Source of the DNA: Babylonia areolata
Taxonomy: Eukaryota > Mollusca > Gastropoda > Neogastropoda > Buccinidae
Direction: 5' to 3'
Assembly (NCBI RefSeq): GCF_041734735.1
Contig: NC_134884.1
Location: forward strand, 29,711,458-29,775,457
Length of the DNA stretch: 64,000 bases
Part shown: piece by piece, positions 46,801 through 58,890 of the stretch
How positions within the stretch are numbered: position 1 is the stretch's first letter
How the letters are laid out: each line of letters starts with the position of its first letter
Translations under genes and position numbers: made by a program
The notes under the pieces: generated by a model
Seen by the model: only the letters and a program-made list of their open reading frames with translations
The model's database searches: none
What the model was told of the DNA's origin: nothing

Positions 46801-47311
46801 GGTCCTGTAAACTGGGGTAATGTTTCACTGAACAGTTGAACAAACCACTTGACAATTTTTGCAGCACTTTATTTGGAGAGTGAAAGGAATATATGAGTCG
46901 AAAACAAAGTCTTCCTTCGCACTCGCAGCTTGAAAATGTGATATGAAGTTTATCAACTTTGTATATGAGAGCTCTGTTTGATGGAAGGGAGGGAGAAGTG
47001 CTCCACAGCTTTGTTTTGGATCCATTGGCGCTGATGGCATGTAACTCGAGACTCTTGATAGCCAAAGACCACTCCCTAAAACTAACCATTATTGAATGGT
47101 TAGCTGGAATATTCATAGTCCCCCACAGTCTACCGCATTCCTTTGAAACTGTGAACATCATAATTTTTCCGGATGACGGGGATGACTTCATGCGAAACAG
47201 GCGGTCTGTGCCATTGTTTGTTTCAAACAGCCGCCCTGAACACAGTGTATAATGACTGAAATAGATGACAACCGAATATCCATGCACCAAATCATCAACA
47301 ACCAACCGCAC
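43898..47311 (-). CDS. Receptor A: GRL101-like GPCR (CUB-like, C-type lectin, LDLa, LRR, 7TM)
   Basis: A cell-surface G-protein-coupled receptor of the type C leucine-rich-repeat class (GRL101 of Lymnaea, relaxin receptors). One large exon. Residue numbers count from 47311. CUB-like region 20-145; an LDLa at 160-190 (EDGRDETEHC); C-type-lectin-like 207-340 (ending VVCEF); LDLa modules at about 435-463 (QDNSDESFC), 468-501, 524-560 and 565-599; LRR N-cap CPLGCLC; five or six LRRs 625-795; C-cap 802-826; 7TM 835-1110 with GN in TM1, LTMAD in TM2, DRF for DRY, CWFP in TM6 and NPFMY in TM7. An in-frame TGA lies just upstream, and a good acceptor (CATCTATTTCAG) puts the exon start at 47255. A 5' exon with the signal peptide is therefore missing. 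Ligand unknown. Intact, no internal stop. Confidence 0.93.
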   Translation of the reverse strand: MRLVVDDLVHGYSVVIYFSHYTLCSGRLFETNNGTDRLFRMKSSPSSGKIMMFTVSKECGRLWGTMNIPANHSIMVSFREWSLAIKSLELHAISANGSKTKLWSTSPSLPSNRALIYKVDKLHITFSSCECEGRLCFRLIYSFHSPNKVLQKLSSGLFNCSVKHYPSLQDHLDCNMYVECEDGRDETEHCPFSSPGCRGLIALCNRCYKIFHGLHSFESGETDIIKRANAYCNSVGGFFGTPKCTYRWLRKFRTLTKYRLPRLGEVWVNAFFGDMTLPNMYRHRIVHGDRTVLYHYGELNTNVYPDRKLCISTSKIFNSHRTEKCTMNTRTLSYGVVCEFKTNDTEKNIRGSEVTLSTRTHSLLHTEKGSLTTCFGGHMIPTFLSCSSNQNSACSQEDKKPCMFSDYLLHVNKGSNSTSHERPDSKMSPVPTFPCDGGSTTLSYTLVCDFIVDCQDNSDESFCSHPQCVNSFTCTNGQCVSYDNVCNRISDCYDESDESTCTTFKLMAPMTAPHEPQEHDNEPCPDTHYMCPDDFSDCHPVFTRCNGMYDCINRKDEEGCDEMKCPGFFRCRSSQICLHGDHLCDGQPQCPLYDDELACGVTCPLGCLCQAHVFLCFQPFSAVRSPYLRSLDASGTGMTLFDVSDNIYIVHLILARCSLTTLPVMKLFNLRKFDLSGNALQHINTSRFVELHNLRTLSLSNNPITSLYADDATVEQHTLTMIDLSHTKLTVFDSKVFESFSHLQKLDLTHTDVHTIGPSGFHFIPKLVELLLDDSPVKTFPPDILKGLFYLDLISAQNYKLCCNEILPENFDDAFCHSPKDELSSCEDLLQSWAYRAFLWLISCLSITGNVFCFVVRLYAWKTSSSSGFNAFVINLTMADFLMGVYTAIIGAADERYRGRYLHYDDTWKTSVACKMAGVLSLLSSEVSALIIWLITLDRFLVLRFPFSNVRFERKSAVTACAVTWLVGCLLASLPLLPATSHWEFFSQTGMCIPLPVTRREFKGRMYSFSVLIILNFILFILISIGQAFIYWSVQKNAMTANTTKESRDMTIARRLISVAVTDFMCWFPTGMCGILALAGTPIPGEVTVALTVFALPLNSALNPFMYTFNTVMEKRRKANDAKLLKWLESNFDKLHS

Positions 47312-48297
47312 ATCCAGTCAGCAAACAAACCAACCATGCAAGCAAGCAATCAACTTAAAGAAATAAATAAACAGATAAAAAGGAAAATATATCGGGAGAA
47401 AAAACAACACCGTCACAATATATTATGGTAACAGCACAAAATCATTCATTTGAAATTTATGCCTTGCTCATTGAGTGATATATCAAATGACTGTCGTAAT
47501 TCATTAGCACAGCACGGTTGAATTGTGCTGTAGCCGTTTTTTGTTGTTGTTTGTTTTTTGTTGTTTTTTTTGTTGCTTTTTTCTTCACGAAAACAGCAGA
47601 ATTGCATGTGTGATGCGATGACGGATGTTTTGCCACAGTGAATAAAATGATGTTGCTTGGCAGTCAACAGTTGTGAAAGTTAGATAAATATTATACAATA
47701 AAATGAAATAAAAATGTTCGCGTCGTTTACAATGCTAACACGATGGAAGTTTTCGCTCCAAATATGGCTTTGCGGAGAGCCTTTATTTGTTTTTGCGACA
47801 CAGAAGAACAAACACCTATACGGGCCACTATCTACCATATGTTGATCGACATCGAAGTACAGAAAGATACATCAGAAAGTTGCTAGGGTAGCATTTATCG
47901 GGTATTATACAATGGCACGACAGAAAAAGATGACGACATTGGTGTAGGGATTGCTGTTGATAGGAGCAACGCACGCTGTTAGTAGCACTACTATGTGTCG
48001 CAAGCATTGTGATACGTATCATGGCAAAAATTTAACATTGCGTACTTTTCTTTTTCTTTTTTTTCTTTTCGTTTAAAAAAAAAAAAAGAAAAAAAAAAGC
48101 AAAGCTCAGTGCTGCCCACGCAGGGATGGCTTAACGTACCGACAGACCTACGGTTACTGAGCGATCAGTAGTGCTGTCGGCACGTTGCTAGTACCATTGC
48201 TACGCCTTTGAACTGATTGCGACAGTTTACTCACACCTCCAACCCCACTTCTCTCTCTGTCTCTGTCTCATTTTGTCTCTGCGTCTATCTCCCCCCT

Positions 48298-48359
<62 letters not shown>

Positions 48360-48632
48360 GTGCTGCGTCAAGTAATCTTCATGTGAAATTTATTCTAAAC
48401 AAATATATAAACAGCGTCCAGGTGTGTATAGATGCTGTTTATTGTTGGCGTCGGCTGAAGACAATTTTATTATACTTAGTTACATGGGGAGACAGTACAG
48501 CCTCACATTTCTCAGTCCACTCCCTGATGCGAAGTTGTGAATTCACTGTCATCTGCAAATTTGGTTTTCACAGGTTGTTCATAAAGGGACAACGACCCTA
48601 CAAAAATAAATCATTTGGATTGATATGAATCT

Positions 48633-48677
<45 letters not shown>

Positions 48678-49627
48678 ATTGTGCTGTTCTTTTCTGGAAG
48701 CCTGTACCCCTCTTTAGGGCACGAACCAGACGTTTTTTGGGTTTTTTTAAACACACACACACAAAAACGCCCCAACTCATCCATTAGTTACCCTCAATAA
48801 TACAGATGTTATCTTGTGTCTTGCATCATTACCATGTGATCACATGCATGTGTATGGGTGTGGGAGTGCACGTAAAAACAGTCCAGTTATAAAACAGCGC
48901 ACGATCAGACAACGCTTTTCCATCTTTGTGAACCTTTAAGACCTGAAATAAGACAGGCTCAAGTTGTTTTTTTCCCCCAATTGCATTTAAAAAGACTAGA
49001 AAGCACATGATATAAATAACATGAGCCTACGTTTGTTTATTTTTAAGTGGCATTTAAAAAGACAAAGCATATAATGTCAATCTTTAATACTTGCTCGAAG
49101 TGGTCTTATGACACTGACACCTGCTGTATGCTCTCTTACATATTGTGAAGCTAAAGCTGACTGGACAAGGGAAAAATTCGTCATCCAAGATTTAGTAAGA
49201 ATCAATACCATCCACTTTATTTTAAAATCTGGTCAAGCCTCTGGAATTTCGACAATCTTTCATTTTCTAAACGGAACAGTCAGTCCCATTTCAAACAACG
49301 CTGGCAACACACACTTCAGATGTCATGAGTGGTGCTGGCATTGCTTTTGAAACTGATTGGGTGTCCCAAAAAGTCTTCATCTTTTAAAACACCTATGGTG
49401 GAACTCCTGAGAAAATAATTGGATATACTTGTTGGTTTCTTGTTGTTGGTTTTTCTAACAACATAAGACTATCACTGTTAAGGATGTTGGTGTTCATCAG
49501 TGAAATGTGACACTCTATGTTGCATTCACTGGAGCGCGGAGCGCCCTTTCAGCGTAAACAGCATCCACATCCTCCAGAAATTCGCTGCTTGAAAGTTTTT
49601 CTTTTCTGTCACTCCCTTTCTATCAGG
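47312..49627. other. Spacer upstream of receptor A
   Basis: A poly-C run with CT tract (48296-48360) and a (CT)n at 48634-48673; the rest is AT-rich. The signal-peptide exon of receptor A should lie somewhere upstream of 47255, but I cannot place it. Confidence 0.5.
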
Positions 49628-49885
49628 ACACACCGTGGCAGAGTCTGTTAAGCGCTGGACTGCTATACAAGTCATCAGAGCTTCACGTGTCCTTTACACA
49701 GACACTTTATATTCCGATGTTCCTCACTCCACCCAGGTGTGAATGGGTGTATGAGTTTGGTCAGAGAAAGGTTAAAAAAACGGGAGGATGGAGAGGATTG
49801 GGCCCCGCCTTCCTAAGCCGAGCTCTTGACACAGTGAATATAAATTAAGTGTCCCTATGACCGTAAAAGGCTATCCAACCTCTAA
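49628..49885 (+). repeat. tRNA-type SINE family X, copy 2
   Basis: Head GGCAGAGTCTGTTAAGCGCT with a following GGACTGCTATACAAGTC resembles a tRNA A-box region. The body TTCCTAAGCCGAGCTCTTGA and tail CCTATGACCGTAAAAGGCTA match the other two copies. Confidence 0.8.
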
Positions 49886-50950
49886 CCCTTTCTGTCTGAC
49901 CGTTTCTTTTCTTTCTCTTGGCCCTTTGTCTTCCCTTGCTTCTGTGCTTTCATTTCAATCCATTTTAACTATTTGTAGCCCAACAGACTGCAGAGAGTAA
50001 TCAAGGCTGAAAATACGCGAGAAAAGGGGACAAAACAACGTTAGAATATCCGTGTAATCGAAATGATCAAACGACAAAGAAATTCGAAACTAGGTATGTA
50101 TCTGTCAACCTATCAAGATAAATGAAAGATACCCACTTCCTTCAGAAACTGAAACATTGTCTCACGTGGAACACCAAACAAAAGGAACTAGCAGTGGAGT
50201 TTAATTTGTATCTGGTATCGTGCCAGTTCCAGCAGTCAATTACAGGTGTTTAATGGGCCACTGGGAGGCGTGCTATGAGGCACACTCCATGCACCGTGTA
50301 ACCTCGAACTTTGCCGTTATCTTCGAAAAAACGTTGAACTTCACGAATCGTATGTCTAATTGATGAGGAATCAATGTAGAACTTATCTGCACGTCTTTTT
50401 AAATTTTTTTTTAAATCAAAGTTAATATAAACGCGACGAAACAGTGTGAAATAATTATGAATTTAAATGATAAAACCTCAGTAGAGACTTCCAAAAGAAA
50501 ATGAGCACTCCCCGGCGAGCACTCCCCGGCTGGCACTGCGTACACGGAGCTGGTACCGCGTCACACGGCGGGAAATTAATTAGTTTTATTACTTATCTGT
50601 TGATTCGTTTATTCATCATTACATCATTGTATCTTATTGTATTTTCTCTCAGTGCCTGGACTGATCTGAACTTTCCTGACTCAGTGCAGAACGCCTACAT
50701 TTACTTTACACTGATCTTTTCTTGAATAGATCTCGTCGCTGAGGAGAATCTGAACTATCGCCTCCATGGAATGTTTTAGAATGAGTGTTAACGACAAAGA
50801 CTATTGCATCGACACTTTATGTCACTCGGCTGAGGGTTGAGCAGGGGATCCGTTATCAATTCTGTCTGAAAGTGAAGATAACACTGAGCAGTTCGAGGAT
50901 AACGGCACCACAACCGTGTCCGTGCTTTGAAGTCGGAAGTGCGTAGGAAG
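49886..50950. other. Spacer, no gene recognised
   Basis: AT-rich. A short duplicated GAGCACTCCCCGGC motif occurs at 50501-50530. Nothing else is seen. Confidence 0.5.
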
Positions 50951-50956
50951 TACGCA

Positions 50957-51140
50957 CAGCCTGCAGATTTCAGCCTGATTATTTCCAATCCGCATGCAGC
51001 CTGCAGATTTCAGCCTGATTCTTTCAGATCCGCATACAGCCTGCAAATTTCAGCCTGGTTCTCACAGATCCGCACACAGCCTGCAGATTTCAACCTTTTT
51101 CTTTCCGATCATCATGCAGCCTGTAGATTTAGATTCGGTC
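50957..51140 (+). repeat. 40-bp minisatellite, five copies
   Basis: Units start at 50957, 50997, 51037, 51077 and 51117, exactly 40 bp apart, with the core CAGCCTGCAGATTTCAGCCT then GATTCTTTCAGATCCGCA. The first four are near-identical and the last is cut short. The plus strand is open through the whole array. Confidence 0.95.
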
Positions 51141-51163
51141 TTATTTTCTCCTTGACTGTGTAC

Positions 51164-51442
51164 CTATAGATTTGGGTGGATCTGGAAGAATTTATTGAGA
51201 AACCCATTCTGTTTGCCAGATAGAAATGGAAGCATGGTGCGTGAACGTTTTTGATTTGTGGTATTCTCGGAAATTAGATCAACCGGCTCGATCATTTCCT
51301 CGAATGCCAACATGACCAGAAATCCACGCGAGAACAAAGTGAGAACCACGACTTTACAGAATAGTGTGTGTATCACGCAGTTCATGAAATTAATCCAGCT
51401 TAAGCGGATTGATTTCTGGCAATAATGGCCTAGAGAGTGCAA
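51164..51442 (-). other. Unassigned minus-strand frame with a hydrophobic start
   Basis: A 92-residue frame in which an internal Met starts NCVIHTLFCKVVVLTLFSRG then FLVMLAFEEM, the shape of a signal peptide or membrane anchor, followed by a polar stretch with an NTT glycosylation site. It is on receptor A's strand, 3.9 kb upstream. It could be a 5' exon of A or chance; no clean donor before its stop is seen. Confidence 0.2.
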
Positions 51443-52536
51443 CTAGTCAGAGGAGATCAGATTTTTATCTGGTGAGATAAACCATTCATTGTTCGTTTCA
51501 ATATCACGGTGAAGGTGCCCTGATATATCTTCCCAGTTGTTTGGAGTATGTGCATTTGCAAAATTAAAATTATAGCTGTTCTATTTGTGACTGAGAAACC
51601 GGCCAGGATTGCGCCCGGCGTCGGTCCTTAGTAAATATACTTTCCAGCATAACTTCTTACCGGTTTCTTTTTCAGTGGTAGTTCCTTCGCAGTGAAAAAT
51701 TTTCCCTCCTTACTGTTTTTTTCTATAAAGGTAAGGTGTGTGTGTATGTGTGTGTGTGCGTGTGTGTTTAAATGAGCTTGTAAGAAACTTACACTCTGAT
51801 GTTTGTCATTTAGATACTGAAATGTCGTTATTCCGGAATCTCTAAGTTTTAAAGTCCTCTAACATTTAGCTGTTCATATTTTATTCATCTAAAATTACTT
51901 CCTTTTTTTTTCTTCTTTTTTTTAATTGATAGTTCTTATGATAACTCATGTCGGTAACAACATGCTTATTCATAACAATAATCACAGTCCAGATACATAG
52001 TAAATTATAGCGAGGTAGTCAGGGGAGAGAATCTGAATCATATCAGTTGCCTCCTGACTGGAGGAGACTGGCAGCGGACAGACAGACGGCCTGTGTGCCA
52101 TCATGCCTGGTATGTTTGGTGCCAGAAGTCTCCGGGCTTCTAGTTTCTCCTGAACGACGATGTTTGAGCGTCTTCGAGCGACGCCGAGGGAAGCTCCTGA
52201 GTGGCATAGACGAGCGGAGAGTCGTTGTTCGGTGGACGTCCTCAGGCTTCTTGAGCAGAGATTTTTTCCTGTTTTGTTTTCCTCTTCTCTCTCACAATAC
52301 ACTCTATCACCTTTCTCACCTCCATTCTCTTTTGTCATTTTCCCCGTCACCCGCAATCAGTCTCGGCTTCTGTCCTTGGCTGGCCTGCAGCAGCAATTTC
52401 ACAAAAGGGATCACACGTTTGTGCCCTGTATATCGCTTACAGACCCCAATGGACACGACGTCTTGTGTGTACTGTGATGCTTGGTGATCTGTCTCCAAGC
52501 ACTTTGAGTACTCTCTCTCTCTCTCTCTCTCTCTCA
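51443..52536. other. Spacer ending in a (CT)n tract
   Basis: Mostly unremarkable. 52047-52487 has overlapping open frames with Arg/Ser-rich translations that match nothing I know. A (CT)n run at 52510-52536 abuts LINE copy 2. Confidence 0.5.
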
Positions 52537-53990
52537 TTTTCCATCAATGAACTTGCTAAGGAGCGGGTTACCCAAAAAGGAAGACATGGTATTCAACTGA
52601 TTCCTGGTGCTGTTGAGATTTTGAGATATTTTTGCTTTTGTTTGCTGATGACACAATTCTTTTGTCGGACACTGTAGTTGGCTTACAAAATCAAATAAAT
52701 GCTTTAAAAGAGGAAGCTGACAGATTGGATCTTTCTGTAAATCTGGACAAAACAAATGTCACGGTTTTTCGTAAAGGAGGGCATCTCTCAGTGCATGAAA
52801 GATGGTTTCATGGCAACAATGAGATTAACGTTTCAAACTCTTATAAATATTTAGGTCTTTTATTCACCACAAAGCTGAGTCTTCAGAGCACATGGGTAGA
52901 ATCCTGTAGAAAAAGGAAAAAAGGAACAATAGAAATTATAAAATTCTTAAAGAAACTAAACTGCATTGACTTTTCCATTTTTTGGAAACTATTTGATTCA
53001 CAGGTTGTACCAATGTTGTCATATGGGGCAGAAGCATGGGGTTTATGTAACAATAGTGAAATGGAAAAAGTACACACATATGCTATAAAACGTTTTCTTT
53101 CAGTACCACTGCATTCATCAAATAAAATGATTTATGGTGAAGTTGGTCCTTACTCTTTATTTATTACAACTTGGATTGAATTAAATGTATTAAATACTGC
53201 CTTAGACTAACACAGCTTCCGTCTGAAAGAATATGCAGACAAGCGTACAACGTGATGTTAAATCAACTTGAATCTGGAAAGTATAACTGGGCATACTATG
53301 TGCAGAATGTTTTGAATGTTCACGGTTTCGGGATCGTTTGGATGTGTCAAGGAGTTAGTGATGTGAAATTATTCTTGTCTGAATTTAAATTTTATTTCTT
53401 CATACAAACAGGATTGGCATTCTCATTGAGAAAATTCGGAAAAATATAGCTGGTTTCTTTCATTCAAGAGTATATTTGAGACGGAAAAATATATTTCAGT
53501 TCTAAACAATAAATGACACAGACTTAGTCTTGCTCGGTTCAGGCAAAGGGTATTGGGGCTGAATGCCAGTAAAAGATGGTACTCCATTGACACATCCATT
53601 CGACCCCCATGCCCTATGTGTGGGGCGCAGACAGAAGACGAAATTCAGTTTCTTCTTGTGTGTAACGCCTATAGTGATATCCGTAAAAAATGTGAAGTTT
53701 TTAAAGAAAGTGTTTCAGTTGAAAGGGACATCATTCATCTCCTTTTGTCAGATAATGTAAAGATAATTCGGTCACTTGCTAAATTTATTGCCCTTGCTTG
53801 GCACGTTCGTAGCAAGAATTGCTCTACTTGTAAAGGCATACACAACAAAAGAATTGCAGTCTCGGAAGTTAAAAAATCACACTAAAGTTTTAACTGTCAT
53901 AGCGTTTAGGTTGGATGGTCGACTCAAAGAAGCCGACTCTTGTATCGTTTTCTAATATGCACGGAGAAAGTACAAATTAACTGAATATAC
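52537..53990 (+). mobile_element. LINE copy 2, same family as copy 1, degraded
   Basis: Begins at INELA after the CT tract, then LLFADDTILLSDTVVGLQNQ, the YLGLLFTTKLSL region, GFGIVWMCQGV, and the C-terminal finger CPMCGAQTEDEIQFLLVC. The finger's His is Gln here. Line by line it parallels copy 1, but is split over three frames with a frameshift just before FADD and breaks near 53.2 and 53.45 kb. The 3' UTR keeps GTTGGATGGTCGACTC near 53910. It is 5'-truncated further in than copy 1 and clearly older. Confidence 0.9.
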
Positions 53991-54582
53991 ATAGGTTTAC
54001 TTTTCTTTTTTCATGCTTTTCTTTTCGGTTGAGCACGCCATGGGTTTGTCGAACGTGGGTGAAATCGTTTTCGACGCAAGTGTTTTTATTGTCTTTAACA
54101 GACCTTGGGATTTTCTTTGCAGGGTTGTTGCTGCGACTTTGATTCATGTATTCATGCTGTTTTTGTTTTGTTAGTTTTTATGTTGTTAAACTATTATTCT
54201 GATATGCCCCATGACAGTAGGACTGTAATGTCAATGGCATTAAAACATTGTTCAGTTTCTCTCTCTCTCTCTCTCTCTGCGTGCGCGAGAGCGCGCGCGC
54301 GTGTGTGTGTGTTCTTTGTGTTGAATCCTGGCGCTGAACATACTGTCCTTCAGCGTCCTTTCCAGAGACTCAGTAGTTCCGGTGATAAACACAAACCCCC
54401 TCCCTGTTCAAAAACGGGTCAATTGTCCGTGTGATTAGCGCAACTCACAACATGCTTTCACTGACGAGAGTGTATTCATGCAAATTCTTAGTCCGCCACT
54501 GAAATTGGTACACAATCGATCCAGACTTTTCCGTTTATGGTTTTCAGTGCTTATCCAGAACCTGTCCTGAGGATGAAAGGGT

Positions 54583-54621
<39 letters not shown>

Positions 54622-54626
54622 CTCCT

Positions 54627-54669
<43 letters not shown>

Positions 54670-57649
54670 TTCTCAGGTGGATGGATGTCAGTATTGACAC
54701 CTTTCCATCAATTCATACAGCTGTGCTGGTGCCAGACATATCGCTCCGCTCTGCTCTCCTCTGAATCGCATTAACAAGGTCAAGAGGGAATCCCTGATAA
54801 TTGGCCTGGCAGGTGTCCATACTGTATGGCAGAGATGCGAGAACAATGTACTTCAGACAAGACAAGAAGCTTAACTCTTAACTGTTTTGTCTCGGACGCA
54901 TCCTGGGAATATCCTCACAAGACGGGGGTTCCGTCCACACCCTTGTGATGTCAGTCACCAGCAGCAGCACTGATATGTCCGATGACTGGGCCATGTCCAT
55001 AAGATCAGATCAAATCGGATGACATTCGCCGTACCTCGTGGGTGAACTTGAACTAGTATTCACACTCTCATTTGAATCTTCATAATAGTAAATTTTGCAG
55101 ATATTTTGGAATTTGATGACTTCATTCACTGTTGATTATTTTTGCATTTTCCACCAAAAATGACAGTGTTTGTTTGTTAACAAACAATGAATTCTATGTA
55201 TCAAGATCAGATCAGATAAGAACTTAATTATCTCTTAAAGAGAAATGGATGAAGGAACACGTACCAAAAGACCTTCTGTGGCTTATTGAGCTTATCAGAC
55301 GTTCATACCTTAACAATTAAGACGGATACAAAAGAGACCAAATCTTGACTACCACTCAGCATTGACAGATCCGAGAAGTAAAATATTTCCGATGGAGACG
55401 GACTGTGAAAGAGGGGAACACGTCGGCTGAGGAGAGATGAACCACACGGGCCGTTCAGAAAAGGTGACGAAGGAGGGTAACAGCCTGCTGCCGATCCAAT
55501 TTCCCAATGCGAGGCCTGCAACAGAGACTGCTGTTTCAAGACTAAACAGTTCAGTCAACGCATATTATATATGCCGGTCAAGTTTGAATACCAACAAGCA
55601 CAGTCAAAAGACAAACGTTGAAGCTATTGCAAAGCTAAGTGAGAGAAAGCGTGGGGTCGCCCAACCGCTTTCTCGTACAACCACACTTATGAAAGCGTGG
55701 GATTGCAAAAATAAAAGCAAAAAAAGCGTGGGCTTACAGACCCTCATCATTTGTACCTGAACGAAATGAAAAAAGGGCACATTTTTACAAATCTATGCCC
55801 AGCTCAAGAGCTACAAAGGAACTCCATTGCTTCTTCTTCTTGGTGTTCATAATACTGTGATAAATGCATGATAACTTGGTTTGTTAGAGAGCGCACGCTG
55901 GTCAGGTATACCTACTTTTGTCTTCAGCCCTCTAAAGAACATCGCAAAATACGTATTCTTCTCATCTTACTATTAAATACTGATGGATCTCTTCTTGGAA
56001 GCAATGAAGTTGGTGCTTTTTTGGTCATTCCCTTATGCATGTAGAGCAGACAACATCTTTCATTCTTTATTGCCGTGTTAACTGCCAAACAGATGGCTTT
56101 GAATAGCCTGTTTGGTGTTTCTAAAATCGTTTCATACATTTTCAAATGCGTTGACTCAAAATCATTAACACAGCTCTTGGCAGTTCTGGATTTTATGGAA
56201 CTTGAAATATTTCCTATATTGCATCTGACTTGGTACCTTCTGACCATAGATCGTAGTTCAACGAGATGATTGACAAAGCAGCAATATATGAGCAAAACAA
56301 GCAAGCAGTTCATATATACATATATATGAAAAAGCAAGATGTAACTGGATGCCCATGTGTGACATTCTGCTCATGACTTTGATGCAGTCGAAACATTCGT
56401 GTCTAGATGTCAAAAGCATTGTTTCACACTACCGTGTTTCTTTCATTCACAGGATTAGACTCAATGCAATTAAAATAAATGAAATAAAGTCACAAGAATT
56501 CATAAAATAACTTATATATCGTTTGAAATAGTTTCTCCCCACCATTCATGGTAACTCTGGGTAATATTTAAACCAGATATGGGTAATTATTAAGCACAAT
56601 TCTTTGCCTTCCGTGAAGCAGCTTTATCATCGATGCAAACACCAGTTTGTTGTACCTTGTAAAAAACATAGCAATCTGTGTCTGAAGAGCGTTACTTTTC
56701 AAAGGAACGGGGACGTAGAGGGGTCGGGGAGGGGCTCGGGATAGTGATGGTCAGGAGCTCAGTTAAGATTCATTTCATTGTTGCAGTTTCCCTTTTTCGT
56801 TATGACAATTTTTACTTTGGCCTACTTTGATTTATTGTCTCATATTTTATATCTCATGAAGCTGACACAAACACACGTCTAAAGGAAGGACACACACGCG
56901 AGCGCGCGCGCACGTACGCACACAAACCGTTACCCCACACACTATTAAAGAGCAATAAATAATTTCTTCCGACAAGAACAGATGATTAATGACGGATGGA
57001 AAAGGCTGTAAGAAAACCTTTCATCTGAATGACAGTTTCTGATTTAGGAGAAGTAGCAAGAGGAAGAGTTATCGATTACGTTATAAAATGTAAACTAAAC
57101 CTTGTGCTGACTGCAACTGTATTGACGCATTGCACTCATGGTTGGTTCGGTTTAAGCGTGGCGGTCTCCACGGTGTTCATGCTGTAGCAATTCGTTTGAT
57201 GTGTTCCATTGTCTCTTAATTATGGGCACTATTCACTCGCAAATGTATGCTCGAAGATTTTTTTTTTTTTTTTTAAAAGGGGGGGAAAAAAAAAAAGAAA
57301 AAAGTCTTTGATTAAATGTCTTTGCTAAAAATATGAAAGTAAAAACCGGACTGACGTATTTATTTCTTGAAACCAGTGAAGATTTACCACATTCACCGAA
57401 CTCCTGGTGGTCTGAAGCGGAGACCAGAACACACACTCCAAGGTTTATCGCCGGACCAGATGTCAAACCAGCTCAAGTTGCTCAAGTAAAAGGAGAGAAG
57501 AAAAAAATCGAAGGCAGAAAATAACCTCATGAGAATGAAATTTATCAAACTCACCATCCTTCTGGGGGAAAATGACTGAAATCGGAAGTGGACGAGTATT
57601 TTTTTTTTTTTAATTTTTAAGAAAAAAATATTAAAGTAACATCAGTTAT
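53991..57649. other. Spacer, no gene recognised
   Basis: Holds CT (54258-54280, 54631-54664), CG/GT (54286-54312) and TA (54586-54616) microsatellites and a CTGATATGCCCC...GGACTGTAATG motif at 54198 recalling the beta block of the tandem array. A minus-strand frame at 55924-56337 (137 residues, MYETILETPNRLFKAICLAV) matches nothing I can name. Confidence 0.5.
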
Positions 57650-57901
57650 AATACCAGCATGGAAGAATGGCATAAGTATTTCATATAAGGGTGTATTTTC
57701 CACGGATAAGGACAGCGGTGTTAATTCTGATGACTTCGATGAGTACTTGGACAGACATCTGATGATCTCTTCGATGACGAAGAATATGTACTTTAAAGTG
57801 ACATTTAAAAAAACGACGAGGTATTGTTTGGTCTTCACACGTTGAAGATGGGTAAAACACGTGGACTTGATGTGAAAGCCATAGAATTGTTAAAAACTGG
57901 T

Positions 57902-58011
57902 CATGGAATTCCTATACCATTTTTAGAATATCTAATGCTCTGTTTGTTAAAGGACTCATGGAATTCCTATACCATTTTTAGAATATCTAATGCTCTGTTT
58001 GCTAAAAGACT
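57902..58011. repeat. 55-bp perfect-period tandem duplication inside LINE copy 3
   Basis: Two units start at 57902 and 57957 (CATGGAATTCCTATACCATT...). They differ at a couple of bases. 55 is not a multiple of three, so the duplication shifts the LINE frame. Confidence 0.95.
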
Positions 58012-58636
58012 ATCCAAAGTCATTGGCTAAAGCTAAGTATACCTATTACCGTTCCCTTTATAGTGTTTTTTTTTTTTTATTTTTCAAGGCGATATTGATA
58101 ATGTAGATAGCTATTGATAGGTTTCTCTGTTTAGTATTGTTCTAAGTGCTGTTCAAAAGTGTTGGACTGTCGATTGATTAATGGCTAGAATAGAACGGGA
58201 TGGTTTCAGAGTCACGCCGGCTTCTTGAAAAAGAAGTACTCAATCGTTGATCAACCCTTGTATTCAAAATGTCTATATCAAAGAATGAATTCATACGTTG
58301 CTTTTGTTGATTTTAGAAAAAAGCATTTAATTCTGTAAGACATGACATGATAAATTCTGACAGTATCAGAGACCATAAAGTATCTGTCGGATACTTGATA
58401 TTAGGTTTCTGGGAGCGATTATAATTCATTTTTAGCAGGTGTCAGGGCTAGCTGTCGATACCCCTTTTTTTTCTTAGTCAACATTGGTGTCAATGTCCGA
58501 CTTTAGTTTGTATGTTCATTACTTAGAGTGCTGAGCATATATCTCTGTGTCAGGCAGACATGCGGTTCAACTGCTACCAGATATACTATCCACACTGGTT
58601 TTTTGCTGATGACATTAAATGGTTAAATTCTCATTG

Positions 58637-58890
58637 CCTGTTACGGTCCTAGGGGTTGTGTTCATCCTGTCTAGTGCTCAGCATAGGCAGGCGTGGCTCA
58701 GCCCTTCCCTTTCGCCGCTTTAACCTCCCCGATCGAGGTCAGGTACCAGTGCACACCAGGGCGGCGTGAGGAAAATCGGGGTCAGGTCCTTTCCCAAGGA
58801 TACAAGACCATGCCGAAAATGGGCCTCAAACTCACTGGTGAAGATTTGATCAGAAGTCAAACGCCTGACTCACTGCCACAGCGCCTCAAC
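58637..58890 (-). repeat. tRNA-type SINE family X, copy 3, nested in LINE copy 3
   Basis: Text such as TGGCTCAGCCCTTCC, TCGAGGTCAGGTACCAGTGC and GAGGAAAATCGGGGTCAGG matches copy 1 at 26.4 kb. It separates FADDI from LQNQ in LINE copy 3, which are about 15 residues apart in copies 1 and 2. Confidence 0.8.

Noticed and set aside
44223-47252. Plus-strand frames inside receptor A, such as 44223-44603 and 45476-45826
   Set aside because: They are antisense shadows of the receptor A exon, whose own frame carries clear domains.
52047-52487. Overlapping 146- and 105-residue frames
   Set aside because: Low-complexity Ser/Leu/Arg texture, no motif, and they run into a CT repeat and LINE copy 2.
55924-56337. 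137-residue minus-strand frame
   Set aside because: Begins in a TA repeat with a hydrophobic run and matches no family I know. Could be chance in AT-rich DNA, so not called as a gene.
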